Assembly: GCA_023055355.1 (NCBI GenBank)
Contig: JALJCS010000037.1
Span: 372,001 to 436,000 of the forward strand
Direction: 5' to 3'
DNA from: Agelaius tricolor
Lineage: Eukaryota; Chordata; Aves; Passeriformes; Icteridae
DNA length: 64,000 nt
A model generated the notes under the pieces. It ran no database searches. It was given only the letters and a program-made list of their open reading frames with translations, and was not told the origin of the DNA. The position numbers and the translations under genes were made by a program. Positions 24,411-36,972 of the stretch are shown here, piece after piece (the first letter of the stretch is position 1; each line of letters begins with the position of its first letter).

Positions 24411-25187
24411 TAGCAGGGACCTTGACCTTAGAGATAATCATGAATGAGGCATAAGCAGTCTCAAGCCTGTGTCTCTGGGCTGAATTCCTTACTTTGATAG
24501 GACATTTTAAATTGCATTAAATTCCTGGCCTTCTCCTCGTGCCTCAGTGGCCCTCAGGGAGCAGAGTGGGATGTGCAGCAAAGGGCAGCACAGGCTGTGG
24601 GGGCAGGCAGAGACATAAAATGCTAGAAAAAAAGCACTGTGGTTTCGTGTCATCAGCAAAACCCCAAATTCCAGCCCAGCCACACGTGAGCCGTTCAGTC
24701 ACAGGCAATAAATAGCAGAGAAAAGCACTCTGTGCTGGAGTGGGACAGGTTCATCACACAGACAGGATGATTTCAGGCAGGCAGCTCCCACTGGAAGAGA
24801 ATGTCTGGCTTGTAACATACCCCTGTAAATGGACATTTCCCAGCTGGGAGGCCACCTGGAAGCACGCTTGTCCTGGCACTGTAGGATGTCATGCTTAAAA
24901 AGACCTGGTGCAGGCAGGGCTGGGAGAGCTGCTCCAGCCCTCTCAAGGCAAGGCTGCTCTCACCAGAATTCCAGGCAAACTGAGCTCTCCCACGCTTTAG
25001 GGAATGTGCACACAATCAAATTCCATGGATGTGAGGACAAGGCACAAGTGTCCTCTTGTGACCCCACTGGGCTGGGCTGCTGTGCCCTGGTTCTGCCCTA
25101 AGGGGATGGACAGACCTTCCCCAGTGGTTTAATGGGAGCAATGAAAAACCTGTTATGGAGCTTCTCAGGTGAGCTGCTGTAGCTGAC

Positions 25188-25483
25188 TGTCACTCTAGGA
25201 TACAAAATAAAACAACCTGGACACTGGAATCTCCAAGGTAAAAAGAGGGCATTTATTTTCTGACCCCAACATTTGTAGATTTTCCAAAGTGACAGTGGAT
25301 TGGAGGATGGCAGTGCCACCTCTCCAATGACACTGGACAAGCCAACAGTCCATTAAATTTCTCCTCCTCCATAAAAGAGTGAAAACCAATAATTATTTAG
25401 AGAAAAGCGCATAAATTTGTTACAAGAATGTAAACATCAGAGGGCTTAGAAGAACTTAGAAGGACTTGGAAGGACAGGGTGCC
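25188..25483 (-). mobile_element. Solo LTR, family A copy 2 (ERVK-like)
   Basis: The sequence is closely similar to the LTR at 9898-10176. Both share, for example, TTTTCCAAAGTGACAGTGGA and then TTGGAGGATG, and CAACAGTCCAT. The displayed left edge is TGTCACTCTAGG. The right edge has decayed to GGGTGCC instead of GGGAGACA, and no matching 6-bp duplication could be found there. A short expansion of AGAACTTAGAAGGACTT-like units near the right end makes it longer (296 bp) than copy 1. The U5 CpGs are lost, as in copy 1. No internal retroviral sequence is attached. Confidence 0.82.
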
Positions 25484-27130
25484 TTCTACTGCAGGAGCAC
25501 TCTCTGTGTCCCTGCAGAAGCCCCACAGACTTTGGCAGTGGCAGTGGAAGGGTGCAGCCATGGAGCTGGTACCACACTCAGCCAGTGCCTTGTGATAGTC
25601 TGGCTGTGTCATAATCTCCTTTAAAGACACGTTTTCTTTCTCCACTTACAATAATTCAGCTTATTCTCCTGCTTCAGTGCCAGCTGTAAACTCCAGCCTT
25701 CTTCCTGCCTGAGCAGAGCAGGCACAGTGTGACATCCTGGGGGTGCTCAGCACAGCCCTGCAGGCACCACACAGCCCCAGGCAGTGTCAGGACCCAGCTC
25801 TGAGTGGCAGAGTGTTCTACAGCTCAGAATATTTGCCTTTTGGCCACACTTCCTCCTGTGCTTTCCCTGCTCATTCGTGTTCCTCACCTGGCAGCAAGGT
25901 GAGCAAAGTGTGTGGTGCTCAGGCTTGAGAGAAAATTATCAGCAGTTGATTCATATTGTGCCTCACTATTCCTGCTTAATGTGCCTGACCACTGGGAGGA
26001 GATATTGATGAATCTCTTACCAGGAAATTCACCCATTCTGATTTTATTCTGGTCAAAATTAATTTACTTCACCTCTCCTCCACCTGGCCACAGCAAACCA
26101 AAGATTTCTTTCTGTTTCTCTAAGCCCCATGGCCTTGCTGAGTGGTGCTGAGTAACCCCAGTATGATTTTGTCTCTGTTTTTCCCCATCTGCAAAGATGG
26201 TGCTGGTGGTGTTGGCATGTGTCCCTGCCACAGTGTGTGAACCACAACTGAGACACTGCCAGGGTGATATTTATGCAAAGAAACAAGGAGAGAAGATGCA
26301 TCTGGGGAGAAATATGGAGAGAAACAGCACAGAACAAGTTAAGAAAATTCTGATAAGGCATTTCCCTTTGTTCCTTACCAGACTGGAGGTTGCAATGTGG
26401 ATCCAAATGTTACTGCAACTGTCTTGGCTTCCAAGGTCTGAATTATCTTTGTCAAATGAAAGCTCAGCCAGAACTGCTTCCCCTGTGGATAGTCCCAATA
26501 AAGAATCCAAATTCCAAGAAGTGGAGCAAATGTTTTCTGAAGCCCTGCTAGCCCAGGACACCTCAAACCCACGTGTGAGTATCACAGGAGAAACTGTGCC
26601 AATTACCTTCATGTGATTAAAATTCCTTGAAATAAGGAATGGCCAACTCATGTCCATTCATCAGCCCAGCATTCACTGAGCACGCAGATTAATGTCAGGA
26701 AGTTGTGCAGCAGGAGTTAATTTTTCTGTTTAGCTGCAGTGTATTACTGCTTCTCACACTTAATGGGTTTAAAAGACAGAGCCCAAAATACACATTGCAC
26801 AGAGCTCTGGCAGAGCACAAGCAGTGCTGCCAGGCACATGCACAAACTCACTCAGACGTGCAGCAGCTCCTTCTGCCTCCTCACGACCCCAAATTAATTT
26901 CTACATTAACCCTGCAGCTCTTCCTAACTGTCCCAGGCTCTTCACAGATTTGCTCCTGCCTGACAGGGGTAACTCTGTGCTTCCTGACCCTTCTCCATGC
27001 CTGGAATTGCCATCTGGATCTGTCCATCACTGTGCCCATATCTGTGATGCCTCTTGGGTGGCATGAATTGGGGTTAAACATGATCCAAACAAAGCAAGGA
27101 GTGTGCAGAGAGCACTGGTTGTGACAGTGC
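25484..27130. other. Gene-free stretch, apparently unique sequence
   Basis: No exon or confident repeat was recognised. A weak MIR-like string lies at about 26165-26210, but it is too short to call. Confidence 0.4.
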
Positions 27131-27215
27131 AGAGGGGTTTGAGTTGGAAGACAGTTGATGCTGGAATAATATTCAAAATCTAAGGTCCCTTTCAACTTAA
27201 TTTGTAAGTCTGCAA
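27131..27215 (+). mobile_element. Possible CR1 3' end, strongly diverged
   Basis: GCAGAGGGGTTTGAGTTGGA and, downstream, CTAAGGTCCCTTTCAACTTA recall the CR1 3' end on the + strand, where GGTCCCTTCCAACC-like motifs precede the terminal short repeat. The two motifs are separated by about 20 extra bases, and the terminal repeats are not preserved. Confidence 0.35.
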
Positions 27216-28616
27216 CAGCAGAGATGGGTTGTTAATTCACCCCTGACAACTTTATTCAACAAATAATGTATAGTCCTTGAAAATTAAATTATGAGGACCA
27301 GTGCTGTATTGTATTTGTTTTTAAAGGTTTGGAAGACATCAGCCATCATCCAGTAGAGAAGTGGACAGATCTCTGTAATCAGAGACATGAGCAGAAACTG
27401 CTGGATTCCCTGATGGGGTAGGAGCCCCTCAGAGCTCAGCTGGGAGATCTGTTGTCCAACAGGGAAAAATGGCAATTCTGCAGCACTGTCTGAGCCCAAA
27501 GTTGTTGGAAAGAAGCTGTGGAAAACACTGCAGTGGCCATCAAAAATGCAATATTAACACCTCGGCCAGTGGAAAACCCTGGTGCTCCTCTCATGGAGCT
27601 TCTACATCAATCTGGTATTTGCAGCCCAGTGTGGAAAGTGGTGCCCATGAGAGGAAAATCAGGCACAGGGCTCTGAGCTCTCTGTGGGATCTGATCTCTG
27701 GCAGGAAATAATCTCTGAGCCTAACAAGGCTCCTCTAACCTGCTGGACTCTCAGCCACATGAATATTAGCACATCTTCCCACAAGAAAATTCCCCTCTCC
27801 TATATTACATGGTTCTGGGATCAATTTTATCTCATCCTCAATTAACCATCCAATTCTGGAGAACAAAAATAGAGTGAAATTTTATTTCTGCCTGTGAGGC
27901 TCTGCTCTGCCACTGCATGCTGTGGATATCTCTGATATGTTCCAGTGAGCCACAGGCTCGTGGTGTTTGTTTAAATGTCCACGACATCATGGCATTGTAC
28001 AAGGAATAGCCACAGGGAAAAAGCTCAGGAGAAAGAAGAGTTTGTGAGATGGGGAATCTTGACTTAACAGAGGTGTGATTCAGAAAAGCAAGTTGCCAAT
28101 TAACAGATATTAAAAAAGGAAGATTAATTAGTGACAGCTAGGCTGATCCTTTCATACAACATGTTTTAATGTCACACTTTCTTCCACAGAGCAGATCAAG
28201 CAGCCTTGGTCTCCTGAACAATAGAGACACCTGGATTAAAGCAGAGTGATTTCCATTAAAAATTTCAAAAAAAAGTAAAAAAAAAGAAAACAGAAAAAAG
28301 GACACGACTTTAAAGGGGATTGGATGGCTCAGGGGTCTGTTAATAGTTGTTCACCTTTCAAGGTCTCTGCTCTGATTGCAGACCAGGTCAATAGGGAGAA
28401 AGAAAGCCATTGCCTTTAATGGCTGGGTAGTGATGGATGTGAAATGAATTGATGGGCTCAATCCAGTTCAGAGCAGACTTCAGAAAAATACCTTAACCTG
28501 TCTTGCTTTTATTTTCTTTCTTTTTTTTTTTTTTTTATGGAAATGTAGAATTTTAAGGAAAGAAAACCTGAGATGATTAAAATGCCCATCTGGGGCACCT
28601 CCTAGTCTGTTCCTAC
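27216..28616. other. Gene-free stretch, apparently unique sequence
   Basis: No gene or named repeat was seen. Homopurine A-rich tracts lie at 28268-28300, and a T run of about 16 lies near 28521-28537. Confidence 0.4.
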
Positions 28617-28705
28617 CTCTGCTCTGCAATTTCTCTCATCTCTGGCAAATCACCTGGTCTCTCATAATCTCAGTGATCTTGATGTAAAACAGAGGTGACA
28701 TTTGA
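28617..28705 (+). mobile_element. Possible MIR/CORE-SINE-like fossil
   Basis: The order of short motifs matches the sense strand of a MIR-type element: CTCTGCTCTGCAATTTC, then GGCAAATCACCTGGTCTCTC, then ATCTCAGTGATCTTGATGTA and AAACAGAGG. The corresponding core in MIR reads like GGCAAGTCACTTAACCTCTC followed by CTCATCTGTAAAATGGGG. Identity is only moderate and the tRNA-like head is missing. Confidence 0.4.
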
Positions 28706-29913
28706 ATGGCTTTGGTAAAAGCTAAACCCCTCAGTGTTGTGACCAGGCTATGGCAGGTTTGGGTACCCCCTGCACCCTGGGGATCCCTGTGTCCCCTGCC
28801 TTCACAGAGCTCTCATTTGCCTGGAGCTCTGGCAGCAGAACAACGTTCCTGGGTGCTGCTTCACAAAGTCTCAGTCCTCCAGGCCATCAATCAATCACCT
28901 TTCTCAAGCACTAAATTAGTTTAAGAGAGGGAAAAATAAAAAGTGGAGCAAAGAAAGAGCTAGATTTCATCACATGGGAAGACTGCGAGGGGGAGTTTGC
29001 CTTTGAAGTGCCTACAAGGGAATCTAATCAAGGCATTTACTATAAACAGAGAAAATCGATCACAGAACATTTTTAACATTTAAAACATGTCTCTGTTTGG
29101 ACAGCTGAGAGATCTCATTACTGTGAATGACATCGCTGGATCAAGGGTCTGCACAGTTTGAGAGAGCTGTAAATCAGCCCCAGACCTCTGGGCACAAAAA
29201 CATTTACAGAATTGCTTTAAATTATTTGTAAATAAAGGGCTAAATTCAACCCTGGGCAGAGCATGGCTTACCTCACATCAGGGCTGAGCTGGGCAGGTGG
29301 GACCTGCACAGTGGATTTCTGGGGATGACACCTGCCTTAGGGCTCTGACAGCTCCCAGCTGAGCAGGACCTGGCATGGGGTTTGTAAATACAATCCCAAA
29401 AGGCACGGGGTAAATGCAAGCAGGGCAGAGAGAGCTCCGTGGGCTGTTCCAGCCCTGTGAGACACTTGTCCAAAGCTTTGATGAACCAAAGGCAAAGACA
29501 GAGCAGGGAAATATTTACAGGCTGATTAATGAGGGTGATTTTGAGGGCATGAGAGGTTGGATTTCAGTGACATGGGGGGACTCTTCACTCACTGAATGCC
29601 AGCTCACAGTGATGCTGGAAGCAGCTGGTGCCAGCACCTGGTGGAGGAGCTCCTCACCAGGATGACAAGGTTTAAAGGATCACAGGCAGAAAAAACCCCA
29701 CATCATTTATGCCTAGGGAAATGTTTTGTGGGGGGAAAATAGAAAATAAACACTTTAAAAAGAAATCCTCCTATTACAGCGTGGCTAAAACCAAGCCCAG
29801 CTCAGTCTGTCTGGGAAAACTGTGCCATGTGTTTCTTGCCTCAGGGGATGGGTTTGCCAGTGGTCAGCTTGAGGAGTTTGTTCCACAATTATGCTGTACA
29901 CAATTGTGCTGAT
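28706..29913. other. Gene-free stretch, apparently unique sequence
   Basis: No exon or repeat family was recognised. Reading frames here are short and overlap on both strands. Confidence 0.4.
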
Positions 29914-30062
29914 GGTGCAGTGCCCATCCCTGGGGGTGTCCCAGGAACTCCTGGATGTGGCACTCGATGCTCTGGGCTGGGTGATCAGGCACAGAGCTGG
30001 GCTCAATGGCCTCAGAAGTATTTTCCCACCTAAATGGTTCTGTGATTGCATGGCTCTGTGAT
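29914..30062 (+). mobile_element. CR1 LINE 3' end, 5'-truncated
   Basis: The sequence follows the CR1 3' terminus closely on the + strand: CCATCCCTGGGGGTGT, GGATGTGGCACTCGATGCTC, TGGGCTGGGTGATCAGGCAC, GGGCTCAATGGCCTCAGAAG, then CCTAAATGGTTCTGTGATTG and a degenerate terminal repeat GGCTCTGTGATT. Only about 150 bp remain, typical of the severe 5' truncation of CR1. No ORF2 coding sequence is included. Confidence 0.8.
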
Positions 30063-30255
30063 TTTCAGACTCTAAACAGATGGTTGGCAATAGGGCACAA
30101 AGGGACTCGGAGTGTTCACTGAGGGAGGTGGGATCATTTGGGGAAGCTGTCATTATTAATTAGCTATTTGCAGGTCAGAGGTGCATGAGTGACCTGCCCC
30201 ACTTACCCAGTGCACAAAACCACACAAAGGTTCTCAAAACATAATAAGGTTAAAC

Positions 30256-30520
30256 TGATGCCTTCGGATTTTGGCTTTTATATTTTTTTATACATTTGTA
30301 ATCCTGCAATTCTTTAGTGTAGAACTCTAAACTCCACACACAGTGGGAGCTGCTGCTTTCCCATTTGGGGCAGACACAACAATTCCTCTCCAGGCCTGGC
30401 AATCAAGGACCCCTCACTGCCTCAGGGACCAGAGATGGAAACAAAAGTGATTTGGGGGAGCAAATTTGGGGTAAATGACTTCATCACCTGAAGCTGGAAT
30501 TGGCAGATGAACCACCGCAA
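30256..30520 (+). mobile_element. LTR element, family B copy 2, 3'-truncated or diverged
   Basis: It starts TGATGCCTTCGGATTTTGGC and aligns with the LTR at 13836. Shared blocks include CTCTAAACTCCACACACAGT, ACAATTCCTCTCCAGGCCTG and GCAATCAAGGACCCCTCACT. Similarity is clear up to ACCTGAAG near 30491 and becomes doubtful after that. The poly(A)-signal part seen in copy 1 is not recognisable. Sequence upstream of 30256 differs from that upstream of 13836, which supports a true 5' end. Confidence 0.75.
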
Positions 30521-32937
30521 TGAGGATTCCCAGTTACCCTGCCCTGCACCCCCCTTTCCTCCTGACATGTGCATGAAATATGTGGCCATAGGTGGCTGAA
30601 GACAAAGCCCTTCCAAAAAAAAAAAAAACATTTATGACCTGACAGCTGGCACCAACCAAAAGGCAGTTTAGACTTAGTCAAGGATTATGATGCCATCAGA
30701 GGAAAAAAAGCTTTGTTGTTTTAGAGTCTTAACCTTGTCTTGAGCCAAAATTAACAAAAAAAAAAGAGAGAGAATAAAGAAAATCAATAAATCTAAAATT
30801 GTATTCAGCTGGGACAGATGGCAATGATATTAAACATTTTGGCTTTTGTCCAAGTGCACTTTTAATGCAAAAATTGATGTCAGCGAAATAACCTTTTCTC
30901 CTTTTAAAAGCCCTCTCCAAGATGATTATTATCCACTAAAGAAAAAAAGAAAAAAGAACAAAATAAAAAGAAAAAAGAAAAGGAAGAAAGGAAATAAAGG
31001 ATATCTAACTCAGAGATACATTAACAGATCACTCTGAGTAACAACCCAGCAGAGTTTATGGCACAAAACATGAAGATTATTTGGAAAGCATTTGGTTGGG
31101 GTTGGTAATGCACAGCATCACCAGAGAGGCTGCACTGCCTGGGCCTGAGCTGTCTCCCAATGTAGTGCACAATCAAGACAATGTCTGTGGGATCTAAAGC
31201 AAGCACCTCTTCCAGGGGTGTTCCTAGATCCAGTTACTGACATGCAATGATATCTCCTCCCCAGTGAGCGCCCAGGCCCTGCTGAGAGTCTCCTGATAAA
31301 AGGCACAATCCTGGCAGGTGCTGAGGAGCTCCAGTCCCCATGAAATTCACTGGAGGATGAAGGTTCTTGCCCTGAGGAGGTGTCCAAAGCCCAACTCTCA
31401 GAGCTCAGCATCCCTCAGGATCTGCTCCAAAGCACATTTCCATTCAGAATTAACAGCAAGAGAATTCTTTTTTCTTTTATTTTTTTTTAAATTTTTTTTA
31501 TTACAAGTGAATCAAATAAATGGACTGAGAGTTATTTCTCCCTTGAATATTTCTTGTGCTTTTGAAAGATTCCCATGGCAGACTGATTGCTCTGGAATAT
31601 TTATTTAATTTACTTATTTTCTAAATTTATGCTGCATGTTCCTTCACTATTCTCTAGGTACACAGACCAGAAAAATATATCCATATCTTTTTTGAAATAA
31701 ACCATGCCACAGATGTCACCAGAGAAGAATGATGTGAAGGTGGAGAAGATGCTGAACGGAAAGGCTGAGATATAAACCCAGCAATGCTGGGATCTTTCCA
31801 CTACTTGGAAAATGAGGTCAGTATAGAAGACCTTCCATTACCTATGGAGAAATGAGGCACAGAACAAGAACCTTCCCAGCACGTCTGGGCATTTGGAGCA
31901 GCATTAAGAACACACTCAAGGGGTCTCTGCTCCAGAGTGATGTCCCAAACCTTTTTGGTTTTCCCCACCCATTAGAAGGTGTGATCAGGGTCTCTGAAAA
32001 TTCTCTGTGGCCAGACTAGGAATGATCAACCTTTTCCAGAACTCTATTATCTAATTGCTTTAAAAACTGAACTATCTTTTAATTTTGCATTTGCTATAAA
32101 ATGTATAAATCATACAGCTGCAAAAGTTTTGGCCTTGTAGCATAATTAAGTCCATAGATGTTGAAAATCCATACTTGTGCCAATCATTGATTGTCAAAAA
32201 AGAAAGAAAAGCAGGCTAGTTTGGATATCTAAATACTTCTCCCTCATAAATAAAAAAAAGAGAGAACCCTTGAAAACAGCTTTCAAGACCTACTCAATTT
32301 AATTCTCCAGTAAATTTTCCTTTTTTCCAGACAAAATTAGCAATGCGCCCATCGATTTTTGTGTAGCTGGAAATGCATAGGTAGAGCTAAAAGAAGGGTA
32401 AATAAAACATGATGGACTCTCAGGGTTAGAGAAAGAAAATGCTTATAAATGCAGAAGTCCAGGAGCAGAACAGAACCCGTGCAGGGTTCAGGCAGGAGGC
32501 CAAGGAGGCGACTGAGAGCTGATATTTGTGTTGAAATCTCCAGGAATTGACTGAGTCTGAGCCTTCTTAAGCAAAACCTTCTGCCAAAATCTATACAGTT
32601 ATAGCCATCCCACATCATTTACATCACAGGAATTTCCCTAAATAGCATCTCTGCAAACAGAGGGACCAGGTGCACATGGGCAGTTTAGGCAAAGTGGGTG
32701 ACATGATGTGATGCTGTTGGTTTAAGTGATCAATGGCATTCATGGAAACATATAAGTTTGTTTTGTCCTTAATGCCAGGAGGTGTTTTAACACTCCAGTA
32801 ATTTTAAAATCAGGGTACTGAGTCCAAGAAAATCAATATGAAAAGGAAACTCTTCCAGGTTCACTGTGGAACTTACGAAAGGTGCAAGGCAAAGTGACCC
32901 AAATCTCAACCAGAGCTGGCACTCCTTGGCTCTGTTG
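30521..32937. other. Gene-free stretch with A-rich tracts
   Basis: No exon was recognised. An A run lies at about 30616-30629. A long purine-rich stretch, mostly A with interspersed G, lies at 30939-31000. T-rich runs are found at about 31467-31500. The short Lys/Arg-rich frame through 30939-31000 simply reflects the A-rich DNA. Confidence 0.45.
30939..31000. repeat. A-rich purine tract
   Basis: About 60 bases are almost entirely A with scattered G, in AAAAAAG and AAGAAAAAG patterns. It is low-complexity DNA with no transcribed body visible beside it. Confidence 0.85.
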
Positions 32938-32943
32938 TACCAT

Positions 32944-33360
32944 TATTGTATTTTCAGGGTGCCCTCATGGAAGGAATGATGAATCTGACTCCATGTTCTC
33001 AAAAGGCTAATTTATCATTTTATTATACTATATTATATTAAAGAATACTATACTAAACTATACTAAAGAATACAGAAAGGATACTCACAGAAGACTAAAA
33101 AGATAATGATGAAAACTCCTGACTCTTTCCAGAATCCTGACACAGCTTGGCCCTGATTGGCCAAAGAGTCAAAACAATTCACATGAAACCAATGAAACAA
33201 TCACCTGTTGGATAAACAATGTCCAACCACATTCCAAAGCAGCAAAACACAGGAGAAGCAAATCAGATAATTATTGTTTTCATTTTTCTCTGAGGCCTCT
33301 CAGCTTCCCAGGAGAAGAATCTTAGGCAAAAGGATTTTTCCAGAAAATATGACTGTGACA
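32944..33360 (-). mobile_element. Solo LTR, family C copy 1 (ERVK-like)
   Basis: This 417-bp element is homologous, on the opposite strand, to 53480-53862. Read on the minus strand it starts TGTCACAGTCATATTTTC, passes GTTTTGCTGCTTTGGAATGT, contains a CCAAT box in TTGGCCAATCAGG, and has an AATAAAATG poly(A) signal in an AT-rich zone before ATGGAGTCAGATTC. Its 3' end is ...CCTGAAAATACAATA. The flanks TACCAT (32938-32943) and TACCAC (33361-33366) form a 6-bp target duplication with one mismatch. That length implies a class II (ERVK-like) element. An AT-rich expansion of ATACTAAA-type units at about 33018-33072 lengthens this copy. No internal retroviral region is attached. Confidence 0.88.
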
Positions 33361-33366
33361 TACCAC

Positions 33367-36300
33367 CACCTATTCCTTCCTCCTATAGGTCACTTCTCCT
33401 TTATCTTATCCTCATTATCCCACTTTCAGAGCTTATTTAAGAAATTAGATGACCTGCACTGGGCTGATCATACATAGGGTGACATTCAACATCTGAAGTA
33501 GTCCCAAACATAAAGGGTGTTAAAGATCTGAATCACCAACAGACACCAAAAGCAACAGTGCAACAAATCAAGCCTTAAAATTGGGTAGCTATTTAAATAT
33601 GCATGTGTATGTATATAAAAGCTGTAAGCTCCATCCAAGCTGGCAGGAGAGAGCTGACTGTAGCACAGAGCTCTCCTGGATCAATGTTGCCTTGCCCTTC
33701 ACGTGTCACGGTTTTGATGCTGACACATTTTTTGCAGAATCAGAAAAGCCCCTGCTCGTCCTGCAGAGGAATTTCCTCTATCTCAGTGATGCAGCCTGCA
33801 TGGCATTTAACCTTCAGCTCTGATTTCAAAGGGGTGTGCATGCTGATCCTTGGGCCAGGGGTAATTTCCACCTCTCCAAAGGGGCTCTGAAGGACAGGGC
33901 AGATCCTGCATGGAAAGAGCAGCACGAGCTGTAATGCAGAGACATCTGGTAAATGAAGGGTTGAAAATGTTAGAGTCACATCATGAAATAATTCCCCTCT
34001 TCTTACATTAAACAAGAATGCCAGTAGCTGGAATCAGGTGGATTAGTTGGTGTTGGGGATATGAGAGCACAGGACTTTGTGACAAGCTGGCAGCACTGAG
34101 TGCATCACTTCTCTGCTTCCCTTTGTCCCCTTTTCCTGGACCATCAGAAGCCTCTTGGGACACAGACTGTGCCCAGGCAGGACCACCTGAAGGATGCCCT
34201 GGGGTGGGTCCATTTTTGGGACTCTAGTGGCCACTGCCATGCAGATAATGGTTGAGACCATGAACAAAGGTGAGCTCAAGCAGAAAGCTGAACTGGGAAG
34301 GGGTTTGATGCTGCATTTTTGCCCTTAGTGAGCTACAGACTCATGGAGTGATGCTGTACATGCTTATTCAGATGCCTCAGCTGTCACATCTGCACCAAGG
34401 AGATAACCACACCAACCAGCGTGCCCTAAATACTTTGAGATGTAAGCGTTAAGGAAGTCAAGATGTAAAATTTGTACAGTATACTGCAGTATTATTCACC
34501 ACCTAGACATAATCAGCAAGAAGGATGACTCAGATATGGCTCTCGTTGCTCCAGAGCCATAAAAAATATCTCCCACCATAAATTTCAAAAATTAGTTTGT
34601 GCCTTTTTTGAGTTACTGGAAAAGTAACTTTGCTTGTTCTGTTCTTATAAATAAAACGTCATTGTATTATCAAAGCCAGCATGAAACATGATGTTCAGCA
34701 GAGACAATCCATGGCAAGGAGTCTCTTTGTGTCCACAGATTTGAATGTGTGGTACCACAACTCACCTGGGAATTGAACCACTTGCAATTTACTTCATTCT
34801 ACTATAACCAATTGCTATTAAATTCACCCATCAAAAGCATTTTCTTATGCAGAGTATCAAATGTTTAATCTCCGACCAGAACAACAGCACCAGAAGGTTT
34901 TATTTATCAAATCAAGTCACAGCATGTAAGTGTCAAAAGAAAGAGTAGAAATAAGGTTTTAAGACTATCAGGAGAAATTGGAGCGTTCCAGGTACAAATA
35001 GAGAAACTCAGGCTGTCTGTCACATGGCTGGCACAGAGAGAAATGCAATCTACAGGAACAGCACTGCTTCCTCTTTATTTTCACTTGGCTCAAAGGGCAC
35101 TTCTCATGTGCAGCTGCCAGCGTGGGGGGTGGCAGCTGTGACACAGGTTCAGGAGTCACAGCCCACGCTGATGTGCCCCAGCCCAGGGCCAGCCCACGGC
35201 ACCCAGGCTCGCTTAGGGGCTGGCAGCTGACTCCACCTGGCCTGGAGCAATTTACATCAATTTCAGGAACAAAAGGAATAAAAGAATGCAGCATCCCTGC
35301 AGGGAAATGTGCATGAGCCAAGGCTGGGGTACTGCAGCCTGTGGCACCTTTTTGGGCATTTTGTGGTTGCACAGGAGGGACTGACCCCTGAGACCAGTGG
35401 CCTGAGTATTTTCCCAAAGGCAGATCAGATCAGGACATTTAGATATATTCATTGATTCCCTCTGTTTCATTTATTCATTCCTACCACAGGAGGGGAGACA
35501 GAGTTATGTTCACCCTTGGGTGCTGGGACTGGTTTTCCTCCCAGGTCAGAATTTAAATCAACCCTTCCCCACCATGCTCCCCTGCCAATATTTTATCAGA
35601 AAAGGGATGTGGGGGGAATTGGCTGCCTTGCAGTGCTGGTGCTGGCCCCAGCTCTACCCCTTGCTCCACAGTGGAAGTTGCTGCAGGTTCAGCTCATCCC
35701 AAAGGCCAGGACAGAACATTTTATTTTTATTAAAGTTGTGCGTGACTTTCAGGCTGAAGCTACTGTTTGGTTTGCAAGGACAGAAATAGGACTGTGGATA
35801 TTAACTGCTAACAAATAATTGACTGATAGAACAAAGCAGATCATCACCTCCTCTCTCTGCAAACTTTTCTTTCCTTTTTTCCTGGTGCCATTGAAAGTAG
35901 GTTTTTCCCCCCTATTTTTGAGAATGCAGCAAAGATTAAAGATTTGCTTTCCCAGTGTGGATACCAGAACCCATTTACACCTGTAGGGAGTGGGGTGCTG
36001 GAAGCTGCTGATCAATTTGAATTAGCAGGCACTTTAATTCTGAATTTGCAATTTATTTGCTGTGCAATCAGGGCAAGAACATAAGTGGAATGAAATAAAA
36101 ATTGAGGTCTCAACTCAACAGTATTCGGTAGTAGATTACCTGTGGTTATGTGCATAATTTTCAATTCCTTATCTGTCTTTCCCAGACAGGTGACCCAGAG
36201 TTATTAGCACTGTTTATACCATGAAGAACTGGGCTGGGATTGTGGCCTGAGTGACTGCACAACACTGGATGTGAAATCCAGATCTCCTGAGCGCCTGCTA

Positions 36301-36861
36301 ATCGAGCTCTTTTGGGCTGATCTTCCATCTCTAGTCCTGGCTAATCTAGGATTTGATTTAAAAAAAAAAACAGGCAGCCTTTTCCAGCTCCTTCACAGTT
36401 TAATCTGTGTGTGCAAAGATCATCCAAAGCAAGCTGACACTGTGAAGGAAGGGGAAATATCCAGGCCAGGCAGTGAGACAGCACAGATCCACCTCACCAC
36501 CTCTGTGAGGAATATTTTCAGCATCATGGAACTCAACTAGGGGCAGAAAAGCATGCAAACACTCCAGGGTGCAGGGAAAATGCTCTCTCCAAGCAAAGCA
36601 GAGCAGCAAGATGTCGTTTTGTGTGTCTGGTTTATCTGTAGGAGGCCAGGCTGAGCAGGTAAATAGTGTTTACCAGCAGAGCTTCATTAATGCCTTTTCC
36701 CCTGCTGCCACGGAGGCTCCCAGTGCTTGGGATTGTCCCCACGTCACACAGGAGGCAAACATTTGCAGTGAGGGATGAGATGAGGGTGGTTTGCTCTCAG
36801 CAGGGTATGCTGGGGCACTGGTGCTGCTGCCTGACGTGTCCTTGGCTCCCTGACTGCCCCA
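33367..36861. other. Gene-free stretch, apparently unique sequence
   Basis: No exon, RNA gene or named repeat was recognised. Open frames, such as the 149-codon reverse frame at 34968-35417, lack protein-like features. An A run lies near 36361-36370. Confidence 0.4.
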
Positions 36862-36886
36862 GGGGACAGGGGACAGGGGACGGGGG
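36862..36886 (+). other. Canonical G-quadruplex motif
   Basis: Four G-runs are spaced by 2-3 bases: GGGG, ACA, GGGG, ACA, GGGG, AC, GGGGG. This fits the standard G3+N1-7 pattern with short loops on the + strand. It derives from a GGGGACA unit repeated three times. Whether it folds in vivo is unknown. Confidence 0.85.
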
Positions 36887-36972
36887 CGAGCCTTTGTGCC
36901 ACTGAGGGACCTGCCCATGCACCTGCACAGGTGTGAGGTCAGGAGAGCAAGGAGCAGAACAGGAGAGCTTGG

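Larger units (their letters stand above)
22241..25187. other. Gene-free stretch with small repeats
   Basis: No exon was recognised. The segment includes a three-fold 9-bp repeat (TTTATTTCC, about 23990-24016) and a possible CORE-SINE fossil at 24330-24410. A T run lies near 23327-23336. Confidence 0.4.

Noticed and set aside
26165..26210. MIR-like phrase TTTTTCCCCATCTGCAAAGA
   Set aside because: It is only a short segment and lacks the second core motif, so it is too weak to call.
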